Shown here piece by piece: positions 6,103 to 13,324 of a stretch of 16,390 bases of DNA. Numbering within the stretch: position 1 is the stretch's first letter; every line of letters starts with the position of its first letter. The stretch is from Methylococcaceae bacterium UBA662 (GTDB lineage Bacteria; Pseudomonadota; Gammaproteobacteria; Methylococcales; Methylomonadaceae): assembly GCA_002299425.1 (NCBI GenBank), contig DBNW01000069.1, forward strand, positions 4,561 through 20,950, in the 5' to 3' direction. Both the position numbers and the translations under genes were made by a program. The notes beneath the pieces were generated by a model that saw only the letters and a list, made by a program, of their open reading frames with translations, was not told the DNA's origin and made no database searches.

Positions 6103-6882
6103 ATGCACAGACCGCCCGCTGTAGCGGGGCTTTTCTACCCCGCCCACCCAACCGAATTACGGCAACTGCTAGAAAAATACCTGCAAGCTGCCGCAACTGA
6201 GGCCAAACCGCCGAAAGCCCTCATCGTCCCTCATGCCGGTTATGCCTACTCCGGCCCGGCTGCCGCTTCCGCTTATGCGCGTTTGAAACCGGCCCATGCC
6301 ACCATCACCCGCGTGCTGCTAATAGGCCCATCGCACCGGGTCGGCTTCCAAGGCTTGGCTGTCAGCGCAGCCGATGCCTTCGTCACACCGTTAGGGGCTA
6401 TCGAAATTGACAAAGCCGCCATCGACAAACTGTGCGGGCTGCCGTTCGTCGTTTATCTGGAAGCGGCGCATAGCCATGAGCACAGTTTGGAAGTACAACT
6501 GCCGTTTTTACAAGTCCTATTGGATGATTTTAAACTGGTGCCAGTGGTCGCCGGCGAGGCCACGCCGGCACAAGTCGAGCAGGTGTTAGACTGCTTATGG
6601 GGCGGCCCGGAAACGCTGATTGTGATTAGCTCCGATTTAAGCCACTACCACGACTACCTGACCGCGAAAACACGGGACCAGGCCACCTCAACGCTTATTG
6701 AGCAGCTACAATACGAACAACTCAGCGCCGCCGCCGCCTGCGGCAAGGTGCCGGTCAGTGGCCTGTTAAAGTGGGCCAAGGCCCAATCGCTGTCCATCAA
6801 GACGGTGGATTTACGCAACTCGGGCGATACCGCAGGTGATCACAGCCGGGTGGTCGGTTATGGTGCTTATGTCATTGAATGA
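6103..6882 (+). CDS. amrB: AmmeMemoRadiSam system protein B (Memo-like)
   Basis: The 259-residue product is a Memo-family protein, a fold related to class III non-haem iron dioxygenases of the LigB type. It begins with the family signature RPPAVAGLFYP (residues 3-13). Putative metal or active-site residues are H44 in VPHAGYAYSG, H78 in GPSH, H125/H127 in SHEHSLE, SDLSHY at 177-182 and C213, which corresponds to the conserved cysteine of human MEMO1. I choose the ATG at 6103 because AGGAG (6092-6096) lies six bases upstream and homologues start here; the open frame extends upstream to 5881 but that part is not family sequence. It overlaps amrA by 14 nt, so the two are coupled. It presumably acts with AmrS and AmrA in one unresolved radical SAM-dependent process. 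Confidence 0.93.
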   Translation: MHRPPAVAGLFYPAHPTELRQLLEKYLQAAATEAKPPKALIVPHAGYAYSGPAAASAYARLKPAHATITRVLLIGPSHRVGFQGLAVSAADAFVTPLGAIEIDKAAIDKLCGLPFVVYLEAAHSHEHSLEVQLPFLQVLLDDFKLVPVVAGEATPAQVEQVLDCLWGGPETLIVISSDLSHYHDYLTAKTRDQATSTLIEQLQYEQLSAAAACGKVPVSGLLKWAKAQSLSIKTVDLRNSGDTAGDHSRVVGYGAYVIE

Positions 6883-7426
6883 CGCGCAAAAACAGCAATT
6901 GCTGGCGATAGCCCGGAAAGCCATAGCACACGGCTTGGCAACGGGGCGGCCTTTGCCCGTTAAACCTGAAGATTACCCAACGCCCTTGCAACAACGCCGC
7001 GCCACTTTTGTCACGTTGCACCAACACGGGCAATTGCGCGGCTGCATCGGCACACTGGAAGCGGTAAAACCGCTGGTGCTGGACATTGCCGACAACGCCT
7101 TTGCCGCAGCGTTTCATGATCCGCGCTTCCCGCCTTTGGCAGCAACCGAATGGGCGGGGCTGGACATCCATTTGTCGCTACTCACCCCCGCCGAACCGAT
7201 GGCGTTTAGCTCCGAACAAGCCTTGCTCAAGCAGCTTAAACCGGGCATTGATGGGCTGGTTTTAGAAGACGGCCACCGGCGTGCCACGTTTTTGCCGTCG
7301 GTATGGAAGCAACTGCCCGAACCGAAGCAGTTTTTACGGCAGTTAAAGCAAAAAGCGGGGTTGCCTGCGGATTATTGGTCAGACAGCCTCAAAGTTTATC
7401 GCTACCAAGCCCTTTGTTGGCCCTAA
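6869..7426 (+). CDS. amrA: AmmeMemoRadiSam system protein A (AMMECR1 domain)
   Basis: The 185-residue product is an AMMECR1-domain protein. The hallmark LRGCIG is at 56-61, followed by NAFAAAFHDPRFPPL (76-90), ISL-like strand LDIHLSLLTP (98-107), PGIDGLVLE (125-133) and ATFLPSVW (139-146). The family's biochemical role is unknown, but it is found with AmrB and AmrS often enough to define a three-part system. The ATG at 6869 gives the usual bacterial N terminus; in-frame ATGs at 6836 and 6860 are possible but deeper inside amrB. No strong Shine-Dalgarno is seen, consistent with coupling to amrB, whose stop lies 14 nt after this start. A small AGGCC/GGCCT hairpin (7458-7472) follows about 30 nt after the stop, without a T-run. 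Confidence 0.92.
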   Translation: MSLNDAQKQQLLAIARKAIAHGLATGRPLPVKPEDYPTPLQQRRATFVTLHQHGQLRGCIGTLEAVKPLVLDIADNAFAAAFHDPRFPPLAATEWAGLDIHLSLLTPAEPMAFSSEQALLKQLKPGIDGLVLEDGHRRATFLPSVWKQLPEPKQFLRQLKQKAGLPADYWSDSLKVYRYQALCWP

Positions 7427-7488
7427 AGTGCCCTACTGTCCGTAAAATCGCCGCATAAGGCCCAATCGGCCTCTGCCATGATAAAACC

Positions 7489-7506
7489 GGCTACCTTAAG
7501 ATAGCC
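7489..7506. promoter_or_regulatory. Near-perfect 18-bp palindrome upstream of the SHOCT gene, candidate operator
   Basis: GGCTACCTTAAGATAGCC is symmetric except for one position in each half, with CTTAAG at its centre. It lies 43 nt before the SHOCT gene start, overlapping the place where a promoter would be. The symmetry suggests a dimeric regulator site; a short hairpin in RNA is the alternative. Confidence 0.4.
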
Positions 7507-7549
7507 AACCTGAAACCTCGTTTCCCTCAACTACAAGCAGGAACACACC

Positions 7550-8308
7550 ATGCAGCAACTCACACCCGCCGGACAAAATTTAGTCAACGATATTTCAAAC
7601 CGTTACAACCTGAGCCAAGCGGCCGTTGTCCACATGCTCATTGCCGTCAATAACGGCGGCGGCACCATGGCGCAATTCAATTGCCCGGAACTGGGCGGCG
7701 GCGGCCAATGGATGCGCGGCGGCATGACCATGGTGGGCGACATGTTCAACCACGGCCTAAAAATGACCGTCAACAATCTGTGCAACGAACTGGCTAACGC
7801 CTTGGCGAATACGCAAGTATTCCCGCCGATACCGGCCGGCTCGCCCAACAGCAACCAATGGTGGCCCGGCCACTTAGGCCGCCCCTTCAGCAGCGGCTCC
7901 CAAAACAACATCCGTTACGCCGTGTTTCCGGGCAGGCTGGCCGTGGAACTTAACGGGCAGGTGACCGTTTACGACACGCTAGACCACAACATCGGCGGCG
8001 TCAGCCAACAACAAGGCGGCAACACCTCGCTCACCTTCAGCAGCCAATACGGCACTGTCGCCGTCAATAGCTTGCCCGTCATTTCCGGGCCGGGCCTGCC
8101 CCCCAACCAACAAACCAATTTTGCCAGCCCGGTGCCTATTTCAAACTTCCAACCCGCCCAGGCGGCATCGATTCCACAAAACTCAAACACCCCCGCAGCG
8201 GACGAGATCATCACGCTGATAGAAAAGTTAACCCAACTCCATGAAGCGGGTGTCTTGAGTAATGATGAATTCAATGCCAAAAAGGCGGAGCTGTTAGGTC
8301 GGTTGTAG
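7550..8308 (+). CDS. SHOCT-domain protein of unknown function
   Basis: This 252-residue protein ends in a SHOCT domain (about 219-251: a helix with E-K-L-x-x-L, then AGVLSNDEFNAKKAELL), a short module usually found at the C terminus of diverse bacterial proteins and thought to mediate oligomerisation. The rest is not a family I can name. It has an N-terminal helical part (1-35), a Gly/Met-rich stretch (47-66), a beta-like region with YAVFPGRLAVELNGQVTVYD (123-142) and DHNIGGVSQQQGG (145-157), and a low-complexity Pro/Gln/Asn linker (181-216). No signal peptide or membrane segment is evident, so it is probably cytoplasmic. An AGGA lies eight bases before the ATG. It is transcribed alone, with a palindrome upstream. 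The beta region resembles a lipid- or ligand-binding PH-like domain only in the loosest sense; I do not assign a function. Confidence 0.8.
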   Translation: MQQLTPAGQNLVNDISNRYNLSQAAVVHMLIAVNNGGGTMAQFNCPELGGGGQWMRGGMTMVGDMFNHGLKMTVNNLCNELANALANTQVFPPIPAGSPNSNQWWPGHLGRPFSSGSQNNIRYAVFPGRLAVELNGQVTVYDTLDHNIGGVSQQQGGNTSLTFSSQYGTVAVNSLPVISGPGLPPNQQTNFASPVPISNFQPAQAASIPQNSNTPAADEIITLIEKLTQLHEAGVLSNDEFNAKKAELLGRL

Positions 8309-8449
8309 GTTTCTTTTAATTTGGGTTATCGTGTCGGCAAACCGTAAACCGATTCTTCTGCCCATTTTCCGCAGGCTCCCAAGCCACGGCTTACCCCTAA
8401 GAGCAGCGGTCTTTGGAACCAGCAACTATCCACTTAACGGAGCAACCGC

Positions 8450-9043
8450 ATGTCAGCCGTATTGAAATCCAGCGCATTCATCAGCGTAGAGGACTACCTC
8501 AGGGAAGAACCCGCAAGACCCGTGAAACATGAGCTAATTGACGGTCGTATCCATGCGATGGCGGGCGTCAGCGTCAACCATGAACGGATTGCCGTCAACC
8601 TATTGTCGGAATTTGCCAGCCATTTGAAAAAGGCCTCTTGCGAGCCGTTCGGTTCGGATATGAAGCTGCGGGTCAACGACAATTTTTTCTACCCGGATAT
8701 GATGGTCGATTGCCAGTTTGACGAGTCCGAACCTTATTACACTGAAACACCGGTGCTGATTGTCGAGATTTTGTCCCGGTCAACCCGGAAAAAGGACGAG
8801 ACGCTCAAACTGATGACGTACATCAACCTCCCCAGCGTGCAGGAATATGTCCTGATTGAACAAGATATTGCTGATGTCACGGTGTTAAGAAGGCACGAAG
8901 GCTGGCTGCCCAACCATTATTTTTTAGGTGATGACATTAGCTTTGAATCGATCAATTTGACCATGCCCGTCGCAGACATTTACCGGCGCGTGCAAAACCA
9001 AGATGTGATGGCGTTTTTGCAAGACCAGGCCGCCGCGTTATAA
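8450..9043 (+). CDS. Uma2 family endonuclease
   Basis: This complete 197-residue Uma2 (DUF820) protein has a PD-(D/E)XK-type fold. It shows the N-terminal VEDYL (13-17), HELIDGRIHAMAG (27-39), the catalytic-like Asp in FFYPDMMV (D83), the Glu in VLIVEILS (E106) and the following RSTRKKDETLK with K120, then YINLPSVQEYVLIEQD. These are the residues expected for an active nuclease core. GGAG precedes the ATG by eight bases. It is monocistronic: a 141-nt gap without strong structure separates it from the SHOCT gene, and a REP-like palindrome follows. Uma2 proteins occur as many paralogues in cyanobacteria and some proteobacteria; in vivo role unknown. It is diverged from the partial Uma2 gene at the left edge. 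Confidence 0.9.
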   Translation: MSAVLKSSAFISVEDYLREEPARPVKHELIDGRIHAMAGVSVNHERIAVNLLSEFASHLKKASCEPFGSDMKLRVNDNFFYPDMMVDCQFDESEPYYTETPVLIVEILSRSTRKKDETLKLMTYINLPSVQEYVLIEQDIADVTVLRRHEGWLPNHYFLGDDISFESINLTMPVADIYRRVQNQDVMAFLQDQAAAL

Positions 9044-9065
9044 AAACCGGGCGTGGCTTAAGAAC

Positions 9066-9101
9066 CGTAGGTGCGATTAGCGCGGCGTCATCGCACCTAC
9101 G
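9066..9101. repeat. REP-like palindrome between convergent genes
   Basis: CGTAGGTGCGAT (9066-9077) and ATCGCACCTACG (9090-9101) are perfect 12-bp arms around the 12-nt loop TAGCGCGGCGTC. The GTAGGTGCGATTAGCG type of palindrome is familiar from dispersed REP-like elements in several bacteria. It lies between the convergent Uma2 gene and kdsB, where it could act as a bidirectional transcription barrier. There is no T-tract on either strand. Confidence 0.75.
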
Positions 9102-9105
9102 CAGG

Positions 9106-9873
9106 CTAACCACCCGCTAAAGCCCTTTCTACTCGCAATAAATCCTCCTGCGTATCCACCCCGGCGGCAGGCGGTGCTTCGACAATGTGCACATAAACCG
9201 CTTCGCCGTGCCATAAAATCCGCAGTTGCTCTAAGGCTTCGACACTTTCCAGCAATGCCGCCGACCAGTGGCAATAGCGGTTCAAGAAAGCGACGCTATA
9301 CGCATAAAGACCGATATGCCGGTAGTAGGGCTGCTTGCCTGAGGGCTGGCCGCCGCTTAAAGTGAAAGCACCGCGCTGCCACGGAATGGGTGCCCGACTA
9401 AAATAAAGGGCGTAGCCGTTTTGGTCGAGTACGACTTTCACCGCGTTAGGGTTAAAAATCTCTTCCGGGTCGGTGATAGCCGCCGCCAGCGTAGCAACGC
9501 CGGCCCGCTGTTGGCCGGCCAAGGCGGCTGCGACAGCGCTAAGGTAAGCGGGCGGGATCAGCGGTTCGTCGCCTTGTAAATTAACAATGATGTCGCTGTC
9601 GTGCCAGCCGTACAACGCTGCCACTTCGGCAATTCGCTCGGTACCGCTTAGGTGGTCGGCGCGGGTCATCACCGCCTGACCGCCTAGAGCCTGGACCGAT
9701 TGTAAAATTCTCAGGTCATCGGTAGCAACCACGATGTGCTCCGCTCCAGACTCCCTAGCCCGCGCCAAGACGTGGGCAATCATCGGCCGACCGGCCATCG
9801 GCAACAGCGGTTTGCCCGGCAACCGAGTCGAGCCATAGCGGGCGGGTATGACTACCTTAAAACCCAGGCTCAT
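9106..9873 (-). CDS. kdsB: 3-deoxy-manno-octulosonate cytidylyltransferase (CMP-KDO synthetase)
   Basis: The 255-residue enzyme activates KDO with CTP to CMP-KDO in the cytoplasm, the donor for the KDO residues added to lipid A precursor. It has the nucleotide-binding VIPARYGSTRLPGKPL (8-23), the Mg-binding VNLQGDEP (97-104), YFSRAPIPW (157-165), RHIGLYAY (185-192) and GVDTQEDL (238-245), all typical of KdsB, and the normal length. Its ATG (9871-9873) overlaps the ycaR stop as ATGA, so it is translated by coupling and ends the minus-strand operon. The stop is only 4 nt from a REP-like palindrome. Confidence 0.97.
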   Translation of the reverse strand: MSLGFKVVIPARYGSTRLPGKPLLPMAGRPMIAHVLARARESGAEHIVVATDDLRILQSVQALGGQAVMTRADHLSGTERIAEVAALYGWHDSDIIVNLQGDEPLIPPAYLSAVAAALAGQQRAGVATLAAAITDPEEIFNPNAVKVVLDQNGYALYFSRAPIPWQRGAFTLSGGQPSGKQPYYRHIGLYAYSVAFLNRYCHWSAALLESVEALEQLRILWHGEAVYVHIVEAPPAAGVDTQEDLLRVERALAGG

Positions 9874-10064
9874 TGATACAAGGCCTCGGTTTCCTCAGGG
9901 CTCAAGACTCGCGCCTCGTCTTCGAGCATCACCGGAATGCCATCACGGATAGGGAACGCTAAACGGTCGGCGCGGCAGATTAATTCTTGTTGTTCCTTGA
10001 AATAACGCAACGGGCTTTTGCAGATCGGGCAGGCTAAAATTTCCAGCAAGTCTTTGTCAATCAT
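9870..10064 (-). CDS. ycaR: Trm112/YcaR family small protein
   Basis: The 64-residue protein has the YcaR/Trm112 pattern: DLLEILACPICKSPL (5-19) with C12 and C15, then ELIC (C30), AFPIRDGIPVMLEDEA (36-51). The eukaryotic relative Trm112 activates methyltransferases; the role of the bacterial YcaR version between lpxK and kdsB is not settled. The ATG at 10062-10064 is preceded by AAAGGA and overlaps the lpxK stop by 4 nt. A longer open frame upstream to 10166 lies inside lpxK and is not family sequence. Only three of the usual four zinc-type cysteines are present. Confidence 0.93.
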   Translation of the reverse strand: MIDKDLLEILACPICKSPLRYFKEQQELICRADRLAFPIRDGIPVMLEDEARVLSPEETEALYQ

Positions 10065-11053
10065 ACTTTTTCCTTTAGTAAATGAAGCAATTGCGTAATC
10101 AGTTCTGCGGGTAGATGCGCGGTTACGGGTACAAACCAGCACGCTGCACCAGCAAACGCCTGGCATTTGACGGCGTCTTTTTCGGTCATCAACACCGGTT
10201 TGCCGTCGCCAAAATCCAGGTCACGGGCCTGATAGCGGTAATGGTCCGGGAAGGCATGGGTTTGGCATTGCAGCCCGGCGGCGGCCAAATGCTGAAAAAA
10301 ACGACCCGGATTGCCTATGCCCGCCACAGCCCGGCAATCAAGGCCAATAAAATCGGCTAAGGGCTTGTGCGCGCCGGTTTGCAGGTTAACGGCGACAGCT
10401 CCTGTCAGGGTCATGGCAACCTCGTGGTCTGCCGCCTCCCCGCCATTGACCACGACAAAATCCACGCTTTGCAAACGCTCGATGGGTTCGCGCAACGGCC
10501 CGGCGGGTAAGAAAAAGCCGTTGCCAAAACGCCGCTCGCCATCGACCACGGCAATTTCTATATCCCGTTGCAAGGCATAATGTTGCAGTCCGTCATCGGA
10601 CAGTATCAGATTACAATTCGTATTGTCGAGCAACCAGGTCGCCGCCGCTACCCGCGAAGGCCCGACTGCCATTGGGCAGCCGGTGCGCCGCGCGACCAGC
10701 ACGGCTTCATCGCCGACTAACTGCGCCGAACTTTGCGCCGTGACCGGTTGCGGCCAGCTTTTCGCCTTGCCGCCATAGCCCCGGCTGATAATGCCGGGCT
10801 GGAAACCTTCGGTTTTTAAGCGTTCGGCCAAGCGAATCAGCAACGGGGTCTTGCCGGTGCCGCCGACGGTGATGTTGCCGATAATAATGACGGGGACAGG
10901 CAACCGGTGGCTTTTCAGCACACCGATTCGATACAAGAATTTGCGGAAACGGGCCATGTCGCCGTACAAATAGCCCAGCGGTGCCAACCAAGTGCCGGTG
11001 ATGGTGTCCCGATACCAAAGATGGTTTAAGCAACGACTCAAAACTTTATTCAC
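10061..11053 (-). CDS. lpxK: Tetraacyldisaccharide 4'-kinase
   Basis: The 330-residue inner-membrane-associated kinase phosphorylates the 4' position of tetraacyldisaccharide-1-phosphate to give lipid IVA in lipid A synthesis. It has an N-terminal hydrophobic anchor region (about 12-45), the Walker A sequence GNITVGGTGKTP (59-70), SRGYGG (90-95), GDEAVL (114-119) and SDDGLQH (152-158), a family hallmark. Length is normal. The start is a GTG (11051-11053) overlapping the exbD stop as GTGA. It sits in the conserved setting exbB-exbD-lpxK-ycaR-kdsB. Confidence 0.97.
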   Translation of the reverse strand: MNKVLSRCLNHLWYRDTITGTWLAPLGYLYGDMARFRKFLYRIGVLKSHRLPVPVIIIGNITVGGTGKTPLLIRLAERLKTEGFQPGIISRGYGGKAKSWPQPVTAQSSAQLVGDEAVLVARRTGCPMAVGPSRVAAATWLLDNTNCNLILSDDGLQHYALQRDIEIAVVDGERRFGNGFFLPAGPLREPIERLQSVDFVVVNGGEAADHEVAMTLTGAVAVNLQTGAHKPLADFIGLDCRAVAGIGNPGRFFQHLAAAGLQCQTHAFPDHYRYQARDLDFGDGKPVLMTEKDAVKCQAFAGAACWFVPVTAHLPAELITQLLHLLKEKV

Positions 11054-11487
11054 GGCCGCTCAGGTGGTTGCTCGGTGGCGAAACGAATGCGCTCAAAACC
11101 CACCGCCGCCGCCGCTGCCAACGCCGTCATGACCGATTGATGCGGGGCCTTGCCGTCGGCTTGGATGATGAGCGGCGTTTGCCCTGGCTGTTTTGATTGC
11201 CTGGCCAAGGCCCGTTGCAAGGCGCCAGCAGTGCGGTTGATGACGGCGTGCGGCAGGCCGTCGGTGTCTGCCAAAAAGAACCCGCCGTCAGCATCAATAA
11301 CCAAGGTAATGTTAGTTTCTGTCCTGTCCGGTTCGACACCGGCGGCTTCGGGCAGCTTGATTTTGATGGCGGTTTTTTGGTTGAAATGGCTGCTCACCAT
11401 GAAAAAAAACAACAGCAGCAACACCACATCCACCATGGAAGTCATGGAAATTTCAGGATCGCGTTTTTTTCGGCGTTGGAATTTCAT
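11050..11487 (-). CDS. exbD: ExbD/TolR family protein
   Basis: The 145-residue protein has a short cytoplasmic basic N terminus, one membrane helix (about 16-34) carrying the proton-path aspartate D20 in ISMTSMVDVVLLLLFFFMVSS, and a periplasmic domain ending in LIIQADGKAPH-type sequence, as in ExbD/TolR. With the ExbB-like protein it should form a proton-driven motor, classically for TonB or Tol; no tonB or tol gene is seen here. It overlaps exbB and lpxK by 4 nt each. In many gammaproteobacteria this ExbBD pair precedes lpxK and its special role, if any, is unclear. Confidence 0.92.
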   Translation of the reverse strand: MKFQRRKKRDPEISMTSMVDVVLLLLFFFMVSSHFNQKTAIKIKLPEAAGVEPDRTETNITLVIDADGGFFLADTDGLPHAVINRTAGALQRALARQSKQPGQTPLIIQADGKAPHQSVMTALAAAAAVGFERIRFATEQPPERP

Positions 11488-12101
11488 AACAAGGTTTCAC
11501 GGTCGCCATGCAGAATGGCAACTAATTTCAATGCTTCGGCTTCCATAATGACCACATACTCATCGACCAAACGTTCGAAATAGCGATGAAAAATTACGCT
11601 GGGAATGGCCACCATCAAGCCTGCCGCCGTGGTGATTAAGGCCACGGAAATACCGCCTGCCAACACCGTCGGCTCTCCCGATGCTGTACCGACCATTGCA
11701 GAAAACGCTTGGATCATCCCCACCACGGTACCTAACAACCCTAACAAGGGCGAGATGGCAGCGATAGTGCCTAAGGTATTCAGGAACCGCTCCAATTGAT
11801 GCACCACCTGGCGGCCCGCCTCCTCAATACATTCTTTCATCACATCACGGCCGTGGTTGCCATTAGCCAGCCCTGCTGCTAACACAAAACCGAGCGAAGA
11901 ACTTAATTTTAGCCGTTGCAATTGGGTATCGTCCAAACGCCGCTCACAAGACATGCGCCAAATTTTGGCGACCAAATCCGGAGGTAAAATTTTGTCCCTG
12001 CGTAGACTCCAAAAGCGTTCAACAATAATCGCCATAGAAACGATGGAGCACAGAATAATAGGCAACATCAACCAACCGCCGCTTTTTACAATTTCAAACA
12101 C
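11484..12101 (-). CDS. exbB: ExbB/TolQ/MotA family proton channel protein
   Basis: The protein (205 residues from the GTG at 12099-12101) has three membrane helices: about 9-29, 112-135 and 149-171. The two C-terminal ones contain AISPLLGLLGTVVGMIQAF (115-133) and GGISVALITTAAGLMVAIP (149-167), the ExbB/TolQ signature. I prefer the GTG because homologues begin MFEIVKxGGW and a GGGG lies seven bases upstream; a TTG at 12122 would add seven residues. It forms a complex with the ExbD-like partner encoded next, overlapping by 4 nt. The gap to the MFS gene upstream is only 35 nt, so it is probably in the same transcript. Confidence 0.92.
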   Translation of the reverse strand: MFEIVKSGGWLMLPIILCSIVSMAIIVERFWSLRRDKILPPDLVAKIWRMSCERRLDDTQLQRLKLSSSLGFVLAAGLANGNHGRDVMKECIEEAGRQVVHQLERFLNTLGTIAAISPLLGLLGTVVGMIQAFSAMVGTASGEPTVLAGGISVALITTAAGLMVAIPSVIFHRYFERLVDEYVVIMEAEALKLVAILHGDRETLL

Positions 12102-12136
12102 GCTGTTACCCCATAAAAACAAACCCGCGGCTTATT

Positions 12137-13324
12137 TTAGCTGAAAGCCGCCGCTTGGCTGCCATTTTCCCGGCCCACCCAGAGCCAAGCCCACAAGCCC
12201 GCCAAACAACAAACGGCCGCGCAAATACTGTAGATACGGTGCGCCCCCAACAGCTCCCAGTAGTACCCGCACAACAAGCTGCCCAGCATACCGCCCAATC
12301 CTAGGCACACACTGCCGTACAACGCTTGGCCTTTACCTTGGTGCTGCTGGCCAAAATAGCCCTGCAATAAATGGATGGCGGCTACATGCGTGCTGCCAAA
12401 GGTGGCCGCATGCAACACTTGCGCGGACAACAGCACGGCCAAATTTCCAGCCCCCCAAGCAATCATCAGCCAACGGCACACCGCCAAAAAAATGCTCGCC
12501 AGCAACACCGCCCGCAGCGAACACCTAGCCAGCAACGGTTTCATGTAGACAAACAAAACGATTTCGGCAACCACCCCCAAGGCCCAAAATCCGCCCGTTA
12601 CAGTGGCAGAATACCCGTGGTCTTTTAGATAGATGGAATAAAAAGCGTAGTACGGGGCGTGGGCGGCTTGCAGCAACAACGCCACCACGAAAAACGCTAC
12701 AACCGCCGGTTGCTTGATAATTTTCCAGATAGCCACCGGCGCTGGGTTAGGGTGGCGGGGGGGTGCCTCAGGCACCATCAGGGCAACCAGCCAATTGCCG
12801 GCTAAGAAGCCACCGATGACCACCGACAACCACGCAATCGGGTACACATCCAACAACCGGCCCACGCCTAACACCGTGGCGATAAAACCCATCGAACCCC
12901 ACAAGCGGATACGACTGTAACGGTGCGATTGCTCGCGCAAATGGAATAAGGTCGCCGCCTCAAACTGGGGTAAGGCGGCATTCCAAAAAAAACTGTAACC
13001 TGCGGTAATCAAGGCAAACCACAGATACCCCTGAAAAAAAAAGAACCCCGTGAATAACAACGTCGCCATGAATAAGGCCCAGCGGATAATCACCAAGCTT
13101 TTGCCTATACGGTCGGCAAGCCAGCCCCCTAAATTGGGGGCGAGGAGCTTAGTGCCGATCAACAAGGCCGACAGTTGGCCTATTTCCAGCGCAGTGTAGC
13201 CGGCATCGCTAAGAAACAGGTTCCAATAGGGTGCCAGTGCTCCCAATGTTGCGAAATAAAAAAAATAAAAGCCGGACAAACGCCAGTAGGGAATGGCCGT
13301 GACCGTGTATTGCCCATTAACCAT
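12137..13324 (-). CDS. MFS transporter (MFS_1-like, HcaT/PPP family type)
   Basis: The protein (395 residues from the ATG at 13322-13324) is a 12-helix major facilitator. The N-terminal PYWRLSGFYFFYFATLGAL, the loop GGWLADRIGKS after the second helix, and RLWGSMGFI near the middle are typical of the MFS_1-like group that includes HcaT (3-phenylpropionate) and nucleoside/sugar transporters. Substrate cannot be read from sequence. The start codon lies 8 nt inside the end of uvrD; an ATG at 13342 is also possible. The gene lies between uvrD and exbB in a close-packed minus-strand run. Confidence 0.88.
   Translation of the reverse strand: MVNGQYTVTAIPYWRLSGFYFFYFATLGALAPYWNLFLSDAGYTALEIGQLSALLIGTKLLAPNLGGWLADRIGKSLVIIRWALFMATLLFTGFFFFQGYLWFALITAGYSFFWNAALPQFEAATLFHLREQSHRYSRIRLWGSMGFIATVLGVGRLLDVYPIAWLSVVIGGFLAGNWLVALMVPEAPPRHPNPAPVAIWKIIKQPAVVAFFVVALLLQAAHAPYYAFYSIYLKDHGYSATVTGGFWALGVVAEIVLFVYMKPLLARCSLRAVLLASIFLAVCRWLMIAWGAGNLAVLLSAQVLHAATFGSTHVAAIHLLQGYFGQQHQGKGQALYGSVCLGLGGMLGSLLCGYYWELLGAHRIYSICAAVCCLAGLWAWLWVGRENGSQAAAFS

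Noticed and set aside
5846..6124. Separate 92-codon open frame before amrB
   Set aside because: No ribosome-binding site or recognisable domain, and it overlaps both the hairpin chain and the amrB start.
10065..10166. Longer start for ycaR
   Set aside because: The extension lies wholly within lpxK; the ATG at 10064 has AAAGGA and matches the family N terminus.
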